DNA of 64,000 nucleotides from a bacterium (GTDB taxonomy: Bacteria; Actinomycetota; Acidimicrobiia; Spongiisociales; ZC4RG35): positions 1-64,000 of the forward strand of contig JAPPFD010000024.1 in NCBI GenBank assembly GCA_028823995.1, given 5' to 3'. The notes below the pieces were generated by a model that did no database searches, had not been told where the DNA came from, and saw nothing but the letters and a program-made list of their open reading frames with translations. Both the position numbers and the translations under genes were made by a program. Shown piece by piece: positions 7,579 through 16,843 of the stretch (the first letter of the stretch is position 1; every line of letters begins with the position of its first letter).

Positions 7579-9038
7579 AGGGCGTTAGGCAGCGCTTCAC
7601 ATCCATCGCATCCTCCGAGTCGGGTGTACTGGCGATCATCTGCCTGGGGGTGTTTTCGACCGCCCTGGATCAGACTGTTGTGGTGGCCGCCTTGCCAGGC
7701 GTCATGGTGGACTTGGAGATCCCCCTCACCGACCTGGACAGGGCGTCGTGGATCGTAACCGCGTACCTGGTCGCCTACACGGTGGCCATGCCGCTGGGCG
7801 GGCGCCTGTCCGATGTCCACGGCCGGATAAAGATGTTTCAGGCGGCCCTGGTGCTGTTCGCCATAGGCTCGTTGTTCGTGGCGCTGGCGCCGAACTTCGA
7901 ATGGATCGTCTCAGCCAGGGTCGTCCAGGCCATAGGGGGAGGCGCCACCGTACCCATCGGTCTGGCGATGGCGGTGGCTGCGGTGTCGCCGCAGAGAAGA
8001 GGGGTTGCCATAGGACTGGTGGCCGCGGCGGCCGAAGCCGGGTCGGTCTTGGGCCCGCTCTACGGAGGAGCCATCATCGAGTTGCTCGGCTGGCGGTGGA
8101 TATTCTGGCTGGACATACCCCAGAGCTTCATTCTCATCGGGATCATGGCCATCTTGCCGAATCGTCCCAATCCCGCCGCCAAGATGGACTACTTCGGGGC
8201 GCTTGTGCTCGGGGCGTCCCTGATATTTCTAACCGCCGGGCTGTCCCAGCGCGCCATCTTCTCGGGAGAGTCCGTAGTCCCGTATCTCCTGGTAGCCGTG
8301 GGAGCGCTCCTGGTGATCGCATTGGTATTGGTGGAGACACGGTCCGTCCAGCCTCTTCTGGCGCCCTTCCTGTACAGGTCCAGGGCGTTCCTCTCCTCCA
8401 ACACCACCCAGTTCCTGGTTGGTGTGGCCCTGATCATCGCCTTGGTAGCAGTGCCGCTTATGGCGGCCACCGTTATGGAGAAAGGAGCCTTGGACAGCGT
8501 CCTCCAATTACTGCGTCTGACGGCAGCCATTCCCGTGGGGGCGGTGGTGGGAGGTTACATCCTGCGGTGGGCCGGAGTGAGATCGGTGTGCATCGTCGGC
8601 CTGGCGTTCATGGGAGCGGGCTTGTTGATCATGAGTGGCTGGGAGGCCCAGGTGGAAGAACTCCGGCTGACAATGCCCCTGGTCATGGCGGGTTTCGGGT
8701 TCGGGTTGGTCATCCCGCCCATCGGGGTCAGCGCCCTCAGCGCTGCTCCGAGCCACTATTGGGGCGCGGCGGCCTCCTTGGTCACGGCGTCCCGGATGGT
8801 GGGGATGGCGCTGGGGCTGGCGGCGCTCTCCGCCTGGGGCATAGAACGCTTTTACAGTCTCACCGGCGACGTGGCCCTGGGACCAACCTTCGAGGAGACA
8901 GAGGCCGTATTGATAGGAGCGGGCGTCACCGTGTTCCAGAACCTCTTCATGATCACGGGATTCCTTTCCCTTCTGGCCATCCTGCCGGCCATGCTGATGA
9001 GAGAGGAAGACGTGGAGGACACCAGCGGCCTCCTTTGA
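7575..9038 (+). CDS. MFS transporter, DHA2 type (P55-like)
   Basis: The gene starts at GTG 7575, overlapping the lipoprotein stop, and encodes 487 aa of largely hydrophobic sequence; the family normally has 14 membrane helices. Motif D1 reads FSTALDQTVVVAALPG and motif A reads GGRLSDVHGRIKMF in the cytoplasmic loop after helix 2, both diagnostic for DHA2 proton-driven exporters. Translational coupling to an LprG-like lipoprotein suggests joint work in exporting a lipid or amphiphile, as in the mycobacterial LprG-P55 pair. A drug-efflux role cannot be excluded. A longer upstream frame exists inside the lipoprotein gene but is Arg/Pro-rich and lacks membrane character, so it was not used. Confidence 0.88.
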   Translation: MKGVRQRFTSIASSESGVLAIICLGVFSTALDQTVVVAALPGVMVDLEIPLTDLDRASWIVTAYLVAYTVAMPLGGRLSDVHGRIKMFQAALVLFAIGSLFVALAPNFEWIVSARVVQAIGGGATVPIGLAMAVAAVSPQRRGVAIGLVAAAAEAGSVLGPLYGGAIIELLGWRWIFWLDIPQSFILIGIMAILPNRPNPAAKMDYFGALVLGASLIFLTAGLSQRAIFSGESVVPYLLVAVGALLVIALVLVETRSVQPLLAPFLYRSRAFLSSNTTQFLVGVALIIALVAVPLMAATVMEKGALDSVLQLLRLTAAIPVGAVVGGYILRWAGVRSVCIVGLAFMGAGLLIMSGWEAQVEELRLTMPLVMAGFGFGLVIPPIGVSALSAAPSHYWGAAASLVTASRMVGMALGLAALSAWGIERFYSLTGDVALGPTFEETEAVLIGAGVTVFQNLFMITGFLSLLAILPAMLMREEDVEDTSGLL

Positions 9039-9040
9039 GG

Positions 9041-9064
9041 CTTCCCCGCCGGATTAGGGGGAAG
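9041..9064. terminator. Possible hairpin between convergent genes
   Basis: CTTCCCC (9041-9047) and GGGGAAG (9058-9064) can form a 7-bp stem with a 10-base loop, just after the MFS stop and before the end of the convergent DUF3566 gene. No T-run follows, so it would be a weak or Rho-assisted terminator. Confidence 0.35.
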
Positions 9065-9090
9065 TCATCCCCACCCCATCAGGCGTGGAG

Positions 9091-9597
9091 CTACTCCGAC
9101 TCCACCAGCATGGTGGGCTGATCGGGGCCGGCGGGACCGGATTGCTCGGTAGGGGAGAACGGCTCGACCCGGACCGCTTCGGAGGGAGGGGCGGCTACCA
9201 GCACCGGAACCACGTTCTCCTCCAGCAGCACCACCTCCACTCCCCCTACCACGTCGGCCACCAGGTTGTACATGATGGCCCCCAGGGTGGTGAGCCCGCT
9301 GGACAGCACCGCCCATGCCACTGCCAGAATCGCCGAGAGGCGGATGAACTGCTCGGTGTTCGAGAACGGCGCCTCGCCCTCATCCAGCAGGGTGATCTGG
9401 ATAAGGAAGTCGGTGATCTTCTGGGGAATGCCCGATCTCTCAACCACCTCCCAGAACATCACGGAGGCCAGCATGAACCCGAAGGCCGCCACCAGGTAGA
9501 CGATGAAAGAAACCTTCAGCACCGTCCACGGATCCACCCGACGGATGATTCTGCGGACCCGGTGAACCGAGTGGGTGGGCTGCGCGTCCAACACCAT
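9091..9597 (-). CDS. DUF3566 transmembrane protein downstream of gyrA
   Basis: A 168-aa protein beginning with a basic stretch (RVRRIIRRVDPWTVLKVS), then a first membrane segment (FIVYLVAAFGFMLASVMFW), an amphipathic region, and a second segment around AILAVAWAVLSSGLTTLGAIMYN, followed by an acidic/Pro tail. This arrangement and the position right after gyrA match DUF3566, the family of Rv0007 in mycobacteria, whose role is uncertain (cell-envelope or division-linked). It follows gyrA by 41 bp on the same strand. No clear ribosome binding site precedes the ATG at 9597, so it may depend on gyrA translation or start elsewhere. Confidence 0.85.
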   Translation of the reverse strand: MVLDAQPTHSVHRVRRIIRRVDPWTVLKVSFIVYLVAAFGFMLASVMFWEVVERSGIPQKITDFLIQITLLDEGEAPFSNTEQFIRLSAILAVAWAVLSSGLTTLGAIMYNLVADVVGGVEVVLLEENVVPVLVAAPPSEAVRVEPFSPTEQSGPAGPDQPTMLVESE

Positions 9598-9638
9598 CTA
9601 GAGACTACCGGCGCGCCGCTGGTACCGCCGCCGTCCGG

Positions 9639-12092
9639 TCAGCCGTCCCCGTTCTCGGTGGGAACGATCTCAAACGCCGACAGGGTCTCGTCCTCTCCCA
9701 CCTGCATCGCCTTCACCCCCGTGGCGTAACGACCCTGAGTGCTCACCGAGGAAACCTCGGTGCGGATGGCGATTCCCCGCGAGGAGATAAGCATCACCTC
9801 TGTCTCTGGGCCCACCGCCCGGGCGCCTACCAGCACCCCCCTTGCCCTGGACAGCTTGATGGCGATGACACCCTGGCCTCTTCTGTTGCGCAGCGGAAAC
9901 AGGCTCATCTTGGTGCGCTTGGCGAACCCCTTGGAAGTGACCAGCAGCACCTCGTCGCCCTCCATATCCGAGCAGGCCCCCACCACGCGGTCCTTCTCCA
10001 GCAAACGGATCCCTATTACTCCGCGGGTGGCTCTTCCCAGTGCACGAATGCCACTCTCGTGAAAGCGGAGGCCCTGCCCCTTCTCGGTGAACAGCAACAG
10101 GTCGTTGTCCCCGTTGGTGCTCCGCACCGCCACCAATTCGTCCCCTGGCGAGAGGTTGATGGCCCGAAGGGTCTTGTACTGTGACTCATAGGCCTTGAGC
10201 TCGGTTTTCTTCACCATCCCCTGGCGGGTGACCATCACCAGGTATTTGACCGTCTCATAGTCGCGGGTGTCGATGATCGCTTCGATCCGCTCCTCCGGCT
10301 CGATGGGCAGCACGGCATGGGCCAGCACCCCCTTGCCGGTTCGTGATTGGCGGGGTATCTCGTGGGCCCGCAACCGGTGAACCACTCCCCGATTGGTGAA
10401 AAACAGTAGGTAGGAGTGGGCAGTGGTGTGCACCAGGTGCGAGATGACATCGTCCTCGGCCAGCCCGGCGGCTTTCACGCCCCGACCGCCCCGTCCCTGC
10501 GTGCGATAGGACTTGGCGTCCACAGACTTCACATACCCGCTCCGCGAAACGGTGATGATCAACTCCTCGTCGGCGATCAGGTCCTCGATCGACATCTCGC
10601 CCAGTTCATCTATCAGCCTGCTGCGGCGGGTCACGGCATGCTTCTGTCGGACCTCCTTGAGGGTGTCGCGGATGATTGCCCATCGGCGGGGGGGCTTGGC
10701 CAGGATATCCTCCAGGTCGGCTATCACCTCCAGAAGCCGGGCGAGTTCTGCGGCCAGCTTCTCGGACTCCAGGGCTGTGAGGCGCCTGAGCGGCATCTCC
10801 AGGATGGCGTTGGCCTGGATCTCGGAGAGTTCGAACCGGTCTGCCAGGCGAGAACGCGCCTCGGGGGTGTTTGCCGAGGAGCGAATCACCGCTATTACCT
10901 CGGTGATATTGTCCACCGCGATGCACAGGCCCTCCAGGATGTGGGCGCGAGCCGAGGCCTTATCGAGCCGGAACCGGGTCCTCCGCTCCACCACCTCCAT
11001 CTGCTGGTCGAGATAGTGACCGAGGGCCTCCGCGATGCCCATCGTGCGGGGAACGCCGTCCACCAGCGCCACCATGTTCACCCCGAAGTTGCTCTGGAGT
11101 TGAGTCCGCTTGTAGAGCTGGTTCTGGATCACCTCGGGGACGGCGCCCCTCTTCAACTCAATGACCAACCGGGTGCCCACCCGCGACGAGGACTCGTTGC
11201 GGAGATCGGCGATCCCTGCGATCTCCTTCTGGTTCACCAGGTCGGCGATCTTCTTCAACACCCGGTCCTGGGAGACCTGGTATGGAAGCTCGGTTACCAC
11301 TATGGCCGTGCGCCCCGGCCGGATCTCGGTGGGCTCAGCAACCGCTCTCACCTTGACCGAGCCCCGGCCGGTGATCAGAGCCTGCTTCACGGCGTCGTCG
11401 GCCACGATCTCTCCCCCGGAAGGGAAGTCCGGCCCCCTGACGTACTTCAGGAGGTCGGCAGACGGACAATCCGGATTGTCCAATAGATAAATGCAGGCGT
11501 CTATCACCTCGCCCAGGTTGTGGGGAGGGATGTTGGTGGCCATCCCCACCGCGATTCCCTGAGCTCCGTTTACCAGGAGATTGGGGTAGCGCGAGGGGAG
11601 CACCACCGGCTCGCGATGTTCACCGTCGTAGTTCTCCACGAAGTCCACCGTGTCCTCGTCGATGCCCTCCAGCATCGACATGGCGATCTCCGACAGCCGG
11701 CACTCGGTGTAGCGCATCTGGCCCGGCGGGTCCTCGACGCTGCCGAAGTTACCCTGCGGGTCCACCAGGGGGTGGCCCAGGCTGAAATCCTGGCCCAGGC
11801 GCACCAGGGCGTCGTAGATCGCCTGGTCGCCGTGGGGATGGAAGCGGGCCATCACGTCTCCCACCACCGTGGCGCACTTGCGGTGCCGGCCATTCGGGAC
11901 CAGGTTGGCCTGGCTCATGGAGTAGATGATCCTCCGCTGCACCGGCTTCAACCCGTCCCGCACGTCGGGCAAGGCTCGGGCGACTATCACCGACATGGCG
12001 TAGTCCATGAAGGACTGGGACATCTCCTCGGTCAGGCCGATCTCCGGGCCCATGTAGAGGGTGGGATTCAGGGGAGGCGTCTCCTCGGTCAT
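9639..12092 (-). CDS. gyrA: DNA gyrase subunit A
   Basis: At 817 aa this is a standard-length GyrA, the cleavage-rejoining subunit of DNA gyrase (A2B2). The N-terminus [28 protein letters not shown], the catalytic Tyr (about residue 128 in [13 protein letters not shown]) and GyrA-box-type repeats in the C-terminal wheel domain are present. The quinolone-resistance region reads [10 protein letters not shown], placing Gln at residue 90, the position of Ser83 in E. coli and Ala90 in M. tuberculosis; Asp94 is kept. The ATG overlaps the gyrB stop (ATGA), showing translational coupling. DUF3566 follows on the same strand. Confidence 0.98.
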   Translation of the reverse strand: MTEETPPLNPTLYMGPEIGLTEEMSQSFMDYAMSVIVARALPDVRDGLKPVQRRIIYSMSQANLVPNGRHRKCATVVGDVMARFHPHGDQAIYDALVRLGQDFSLGHPLVDPQGNFGSVEDPPGQMRYTECRLSEIAMSMLEGIDEDTVDFVENYDGEHREPVVLPSRYPNLLVNGAQGIAVGMATNIPPHNLGEVIDACIYLLDNPDCPSADLLKYVRGPDFPSGGEIVADDAVKQALITGRGSVKVRAVAEPTEIRPGRTAIVVTELPYQVSQDRVLKKIADLVNQKEIAGIADLRNESSSRVGTRLVIELKRGAVPEVIQNQLYKRTQLQSNFGVNMVALVDGVPRTMGIAEALGHYLDQQMEVVERRTRFRLDKASARAHILEGLCIAVDNITEVIAVIRSSANTPEARSRLADRFELSEIQANAILEMPLRRLTALESEKLAAELARLLEVIADLEDILAKPPRRWAIIRDTLKEVRQKHAVTRRSRLIDELGEMSIEDLIADEELIITVSRSGYVKSVDAKSYRTQGRGGRGVKAAGLAEDDVISHLVHTTAHSYLLFFTNRGVVHRLRAHEIPRQSRTGKGVLAHAVLPIEPEERIEAIIDTRDYETVKYLVMVTRQGMVKKTELKAYESQYKTLRAINLSPGDELVAVRSTNGDNDLLLFTEKGQGLRFHESGIRALGRATRGVIGIRLLEKDRVVGACSDMEGDEVLLVTSKGFAKRTKMSLFPLRNRRGQGVIAIKLSRARGVLVGARAVGPETEVMLISSRGIAIRTEVSSVSTQGRYATGVKAMQVGEDETLSAFEIVPTENGDG

Positions 12093-14002
12093 ACGTCGAG
12101 AAAGCGGATGTCCGAGGCGTGAGTTCGGATGTACTCCCGCCGGGCTGGGACGTCATCGCCCATCAGGGTCCGGAACAATTCATTCTCCTCCATCACCGCG
12201 GCCAGGTTGTTGGTCTGCACCTTCAGGAGGGTGCGCGTCCCGGGGTTCATGGTGGTGTCCCACAACTCATCGGGGTTCATCTCTCCCAGGCCCTTGAAGC
12301 GGGTGGGGTTGATCCTGGGGTGCTTTTGCCGCAGTGCCTCCAACTCGGCGTCGTTCTTCAGGTAGATCACCCTGGCGCCCCGCTTGACCCGGTAGAGCGG
12401 GGGCTGGGCGATGTAGATGTAGCCGGTCTCCAGCAGTCCGCGCATGTTGCGGAAGAACAGAGTCAGCAGCAGGGTGCGGATGTGGGAGCCGTCCACGTCG
12501 GCGTCGGTGAGCAGCACGATCTTGTGGTAGCGGCACTTCTCGATGTCGAATTCCTCTCCGATGCCGGTCCCCACCGCGGTGATGATCGACCGCACCTCCT
12601 TGTTCATGAGGGCCTTCCCCAATCGGGCCCGCTCCACGTTGAGGATCTTCCCCCGAATGGGAAGGATGGCTTGGATCCGGGAGTCGCGGGCCTGCTTGGC
12701 CGGTCCGGCCGCCGAGTTTCCCTCCACGATGAACAGCTCGCTCTCGGAGGGATCCCGGCTGGAGCAGTCCACCAGCTTGCCCGGCAGGCTGGTGGATTCG
12801 AGGAGTGACTTGCGCCGGGTCAACTCCCGGGCCTTGCGGGCCGCTTCCCGGGCCTTGGCCGCTCCGAGCGCCTTGGTGATGATCGCCCGGGCCTCGGGCG
12901 AGTGCTTCTCCAACCACTCCGGTAGGGCTTTGTTGAGAGCCTTCTCCACGTAGGAGCGGATCTCGGTGTTACCCAGCTTGGTCTTGGTCTGTCCCTCGAA
13001 CTGAGGGTTCTTCACCCTCACCGACAGGACCGCGGTCAGCCCTTCCCGGGCGTCCTCGCCGGTCAGGTTGGACTCCCTCTCCTTGATGAGGTTCTTGGCC
13101 CTGCCGAACTCGTTGGCGACCTTGGTCAGGGCTCGACGGAATCCCTCCTCGTGGGTCCCCCCCTCGGCGGTCCTGATGTTGTTGACGAACGAGAGCACGT
13201 TCTCCTGGTAGCCCGTGGTCCACTGCAGGGCCAACTCCATTTCGGCATCCTCGTCCTGATCTTCCACCACGATCTGACGGGCGTTCACGACATCGTTCTT
13301 GCGGTTCAGATGAGCAACGAAATCTCGGATCCCCCCCTTGTACTGGAAGGCCTCGGTATGGGCAGGACTCTCCCGCGCATCGGTCAACCGGATCCGGAGG
13401 TTGCGGTTCAGATAGGCCAACTCTCGCAGGCGGGAGGCCACCGTGGCCCGGGAGAAGGTCCGCGTTTCCGGGAAGATCTCGGTGTCCGGGAGGAAGGTGA
13501 TGGTGGTGCCCGTACGGGCCACCTTCCGCCCCTTCTCCACCTTTCCCATCGGCAAGCCTTTCTCGAAACTCTGGGTCCATATCCGGCCCTCCCGCCGGAC
13601 CTCGGCGTCGAGGCGCTCCGAGAGGGCGTTGACCACCGACACGCCCACCCCGTGCAGACCGCCGGATACCTGATAGGACCCCTTCTCGAACTTGCCCCCG
13701 GCGTGCAGCACGGTGAGCACGGTGGTGAGAGCCGACATCCTCGTCTGGGTGTGGAGGCCCACCGGGATACCTCTTCCGTTGTCGGAGACCCGTACCGACC
13801 CGTCCTTCTGCAGGGTCACGTCGATCAACGTGCAATGTCCGGCCATGGCCTCGTCGATGGCGTTGTCCACCACCTCCCATACCAGGTGGTGAAGCCCTCT
13901 CGGACCGGTCGATCCGATGTACATGCTGGGCCGGCGCCGTACCGCTTCCAGGCCCTCTAGGACGACGATGTCCTTCGCGGAGTAACGCTCTGTGATAGTC
14001 AC
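12089..14002 (-). CDS. gyrB: DNA gyrase subunit B
   Basis: The protein of about 637 aa has the GHKL ATPase fold (VVDNAIDEAMAGHC; DNGRGIPVG; GGLHGVGVSVVNALS), a transducer, and a TOPRIM domain with DADVDGSHIRTLLLTLFFR. The usual EGDSAGG motif of TOPRIM reads EGNSAAGPAKQARDS, so the Asp matching E. coli Asp426 is Asn and the second motif Gly is Ala. I set the start at GTG 14002 (reading VTITERYSAKDI), the standard GyrB N-terminus; the 26 residues upstream are Arg-rich and not conserved in the family. It is coupled to gyrA by ATGA and follows dciA with a 170-bp gap that could hold a promoter. Confidence 0.97.
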   Translation of the reverse strand: MTITERYSAKDIVVLEGLEAVRRRPSMYIGSTGPRGLHHLVWEVVDNAIDEAMAGHCTLIDVTLQKDGSVRVSDNGRGIPVGLHTQTRMSALTTVLTVLHAGGKFEKGSYQVSGGLHGVGVSVVNALSERLDAEVRREGRIWTQSFEKGLPMGKVEKGRKVARTGTTITFLPDTEIFPETRTFSRATVASRLRELAYLNRNLRIRLTDARESPAHTEAFQYKGGIRDFVAHLNRKNDVVNARQIVVEDQDEDAEMELALQWTTGYQENVLSFVNNIRTAEGGTHEEGFRRALTKVANEFGRAKNLIKERESNLTGEDAREGLTAVLSVRVKNPQFEGQTKTKLGNTEIRSYVEKALNKALPEWLEKHSPEARAIITKALGAAKAREAARKARELTRRKSLLESTSLPGKLVDCSSRDPSESELFIVEGNSAAGPAKQARDSRIQAILPIRGKILNVERARLGKALMNKEVRSIITAVGTGIGEEFDIEKCRYHKIVLLTDADVDGSHIRTLLLTLFFRNMRGLLETGYIYIAQPPLYRVKRGARVIYLKNDAELEALRQKHPRINPTRFKGLGEMNPDELWDTTMNPGTRTLLKVQTNNLAAVMEENELFRTLMGDDVPARREYIRTHASDIRFLDV

Positions 14003-14172
14003 TGTCTGCTCGATGCCTTCTTTTGCGAACCGGCGGCGCCGGGTCGCCCGACGAGGTGGGTGGGCGACCCCTGGCCACACTGAACAATTTTAGCAGGACC
14101 GTGTGACAATCTCTGCATTATCTTACCCGGTTTTGCGTCTTCATTTGGCCTTTGACCTGGGGTTTTACCCAC

Positions 14173-14481
14173 TCAAACGCGCGGTGTGGTTATTTTCACA
14201 CTTGTCACCACCCGCGAGCCCAGCCCGGCGTTCACCTGCTCGGTCAGAGCGGCGGTTCCGTACCGAAGCAGGGCTGCGTCCATCCGCGAGGGAACCTCCA
14301 CCACCAGGCATCCTTCCTCCAAGACCATGGGCCTGGCCTTGTCACGCCATTGTCTCGGGACGAGGTCCTGCCACTCGCGGCGAATCCGCAGATTGGCCGC
14401 AACCGTGGGGATCCCCATCTTTGCCAGGGTCTCCTCCACATGATGCCCCGCGGGGACCGGGTTCGAAGGTGAACGGCTCAC
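14173..14481 (-). CDS. dciA: DciA-type DUF721 protein (replicative helicase loader/operator)
   Basis: A 102-aa DUF721 protein between recF and gyrB, the same place as Rv0004 in mycobacteria. The family pattern is visible: VEETLAKMG near the N-terminus, REWQDLVP, and later LVVEVPSRMDAALLRYG-TAALTEQVNAGLG. DciA proteins bind the replicative helicase DnaB and support its loading in bacteria that lack DnaC/DnaI. The GTG start overlaps the recF TGA (GTGA), so the two are translationally coupled. The basic C-terminal extension seen in some members is short here. Confidence 0.88.
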   Translation of the reverse strand: MSRSPSNPVPAGHHVEETLAKMGIPTVAANLRIRREWQDLVPRQWRDKARPMVLEEGCLVVEVPSRMDAALLRYGTAALTEQVNAGLGSRVVTSVKITTPRV

Positions 14482-15569
14482 TGGAGGGACCCCGGCCTAA
14501 CCCGCCACACATCCCCTCGGATCGGCGTTTTCTCCTCTTCCACCGCCGAGATGAAGATCTGGGTGGCGGGTAGCCACTCCACCAGCGCCTCGGCCCGCTC
14601 CCGGTCCAGTTCGCTGAACACATCATCCAGCACCAGGATGGGCGGAGAACCGGCGGCCTCCTCCACGGCCTCGAAGACGCCCAGGCGGAGCGCCAAGGCC
14701 AGTGTCCGCTGTTCACCCTGGCTGGCATAGAGGCGCGCATCGTGGTGGTTCAAGGTCAGGATGGGCTCATCCCGGTGAAGGCCTACCGTGGTGGAGCCGA
14801 CCAGAAAATCGCGGTTGCGGCGTCCCTCCAACGCTTGCTGCAGACATCGCTCCCACTCGGTCGCAGCCACGGTCGGGTCAAGCCTGCCCCCCCAGTCGGA
14901 CCGATAGTCGATTGAGATCTGCTCGGCCATTCCGGCAATGGCCGACACGGCTTGCCTCACTGGATTCGCCACCTGGCGGAAGGCCCGGGCCCGGGCTGCC
15001 ATCACCCTTGCCCCAGAGGTTGCAAGCCGGTGGTCCCAAACTTCCAGCGTCACGCGATCCTCTCTGTCCCCCGTCTTCAAGAAGGCGTTGCGGTGACGCA
15101 GGGTCTTCTGGTATTCAGCCTGGTCAGCCCGGGCCAGGGGCCACAGCAAACCCGCGGTCTCGTCCAGCCAATCCCGCCGCCGGGCGGGACCGCCCTTCAC
15201 CAACTCGAGATGCTCGGGGATGAACACCAGCACCCTCCCGGCCCCTGCCAAATCGCTCACCCGGGCGGGGCGAGACCCGTTGAGCAGCAGTCGTCGTCGC
15301 TCCGTCCGGTGCACGACCAGTTCGATGGTGTGCGGCGCGGCGTCATCGGTCCCTCCCCTGACTGCCGCCGCATCCCTGCCGACCGCGACCAGCGCCCGAT
15401 CAGGCGCTCCTCGGAAGGAGGCGCCCGTGAACAACATCCCCACCGCCTCCAGCAGGTTGGTCTTGCCTACTCCGTTTCCGCCGACCACGAGATTTACCCC
15501 CGCCGACGGCATCCAACGTAACTCCGGGTAGGAGCGAAACCCCGCCAACGCCAGCCAGGCCAGCGCCAT
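14478..15569 (-). CDS. recF: DNA replication/repair protein RecF
   Basis: A 363-aa SMC-like ATPase acting in RecFOR loading of RecA at gapped DNA. Walker A is GGNGVGKTNLLEA near residue 34. The C-terminal part holds QGEQRTLALALRLGVFEA (signature region), PILVLDDVFSELD (Walker B with D-loop) and QIFISAVEEE. The start ATG at 15569 directly abuts the dnaN TAG with no gap. The dnaN-recF-dciA-gyrB order is conserved in actinobacteria. Nothing unusual is seen in the key residues. Confidence 0.97.
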   Translation of the reverse strand: MALAWLALAGFRSYPELRWMPSAGVNLVVGGNGVGKTNLLEAVGMLFTGASFRGAPDRALVAVGRDAAAVRGGTDDAAPHTIELVVHRTERRRLLLNGSRPARVSDLAGAGRVLVFIPEHLELVKGGPARRRDWLDETAGLLWPLARADQAEYQKTLRHRNAFLKTGDREDRVTLEVWDHRLATSGARVMAARARAFRQVANPVRQAVSAIAGMAEQISIDYRSDWGGRLDPTVAATEWERCLQQALEGRRNRDFLVGSTTVGLHRDEPILTLNHHDARLYASQGEQRTLALALRLGVFEAVEEAAGSPPILVLDDVFSELDRERAEALVEWLPATQIFISAVEEEKTPIRGDVWRVRPGSLQ

Positions 15570-16658
15570 CTACACGTTGACCGGCATCAAAAGGTAGAGG
15601 AACTCTTTTCGGTCCGGGTCGTCTATCACGCTGGGTTTCATACCGTCGATTATGCGCAGCCGGACCTTCTCGGCGCCGGCAGCCACCACCCCGTCAGCCA
15701 GATACCTCGAGTTGAAAGCCACGGTCAAGCTGGTGCTCTCTCCCTGGAACTCCCCTTCCACATGGTCGGTGGCGCGCCCCACGTCCTGCCGTATGACGTT
15801 CACCTCCGCTCCCCCCTCGGTGATGGTGAGCCTGATGGGATAGTGGTCCTCGGCGACCAACTCCATGCGGCGAATCGTCTCCAACAAAGACTCCCGGTCA
15901 CACACGAGTTGGTTTGGATACTCACTGGGCAGAAGTGTCTCGTACTTGGGGAAGTTGCCCTCGATCATGCGCAACCGGAGGGTTCCGGCCGTGGAGTTGA
16001 AGACCCCCTCACGTTCGGTAAACCCCACGTTCACTTTGCTGGCCCCCACCGTGTTGGGCAACTCCCGCAATCCCCGCGCCGGAAGTAACCCGGTGGCCTC
16101 CAGTCCGATGGCGGGCAGGTCTCTGAGGGCCAGCCGGTAGGAGTCGGTGGCCACCAGGCGTAGCCGTTCGGAAGTGGACTCCATCAAGACCCCGGTCAAC
16201 ACGGCCCGTCCGAGATCTGTCGAAGCGGCCGGCGCAACCTGTCTGATAGCCGTGGTCAGGCCCTCCCCTTCGACCTCGATCCCGCCACTGCCTGCCGATC
16301 CGAGTTTTGGAAAGTCCTCCGAGAGCTGCCTGAGCGTGTAAACCGGCTGAGGACTTTCTCCGGAGATCTCGAGTTCAGACTGGTCTCCTGCTCGTAACGT
16401 CACCACGCCCGGTGGCATCCGCCGTACCGCCTGGGTGAACAATCTTCCCGGAACGACTGCCTTGCCCCATTCCTCCACGTCGGCTTCGATCTCACTTCGT
16501 ACCGTTACCTCGAGATCGGTACCAGTCACCGCCAGCTTCCCGTCGGAGGCTTCGCACAAGAGCCCTTGCAATACCGGGAGAGAGCTGCGCGAGCCGACCG
16601 CTCTCTGGGCGCGGCCCAAGGCGTCGGCCAGCTGTTCCCGGTTAGCTCGGATCTTCAC
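15570..16658 (-). CDS. dnaN: DNA polymerase III beta sliding clamp
   Basis: A 362-aa beta clamp, the processivity ring for DNA polymerase III and docking site for many repair proteins. Family wording: MKIRANREQLADALGRAQRAV, LPVLQGLL, VTGTDLEVTVRSEIEADV, VVPGRLFTQAVRRMPPG, LRMIEGNFPKYETLLPSEYPN and a C-terminal LYLLMPVNV. It is transcribed leftward between dnaA and recF; a 185-bp AT-richer intergenic region with DnaA-box-like sites separates it from dnaA. AAAGGGGACTCTC precedes the ATG and can serve as the ribosome binding site. Confidence 0.98.
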   Translation of the reverse strand: MKIRANREQLADALGRAQRAVGSRSSLPVLQGLLCEASDGKLAVTGTDLEVTVRSEIEADVEEWGKAVVPGRLFTQAVRRMPPGVVTLRAGDQSELEISGESPQPVYTLRQLSEDFPKLGSAGSGGIEVEGEGLTTAIRQVAPAASTDLGRAVLTGVLMESTSERLRLVATDSYRLALRDLPAIGLEATGLLPARGLRELPNTVGASKVNVGFTEREGVFNSTAGTLRLRMIEGNFPKYETLLPSEYPNQLVCDRESLLETIRRMELVAEDHYPIRLTITEGGAEVNVIRQDVGRATDHVEGEFQGESTSLTVAFNSRYLADGVVAAGAEKVRLRIIDGMKPSVIDDPDRKEFLYLLMPVNV

Positions 16659-16843
16659 AGAGAGTCCCCTTTCTTTTGAATTCGTAGTTTAAAACTACTC
16701 GTTGTGTTGTTAGTAGGTGTTGTCTGTGGACAGCCAAGGGAATTCTCAATCGACCTGGGTGTATTACAGGTTTGTTTGTATACCGGCGCTGGCGGCTCTC
16801 CCCAGTGGAGCTTGGTACGGATCGGCGATCGGTGGAGAACCAT
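16659..16843. other. Probable oriC: dnaA-dnaN intergenic region
   Basis: This 185-bp gap is AT-richer than its surroundings and sits where mycobacterial oriC lies. A DnaA-box-like nonamer occurs at 16725-16733 (minus-strand CTGTCCACA, one mismatch to the actinobacterial TTGTCCACA). A second, CTATCCACA, lies at 16864-16872 inside the dnaA 3' end. At 16684-16698 there is a 15-base palindrome, GTAGTTT-A-AAACTAC, near dnaN, which could be an unwinding or regulator site. The number of boxes is low, so the exact origin extent is inferred from synteny. Confidence 0.55.
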
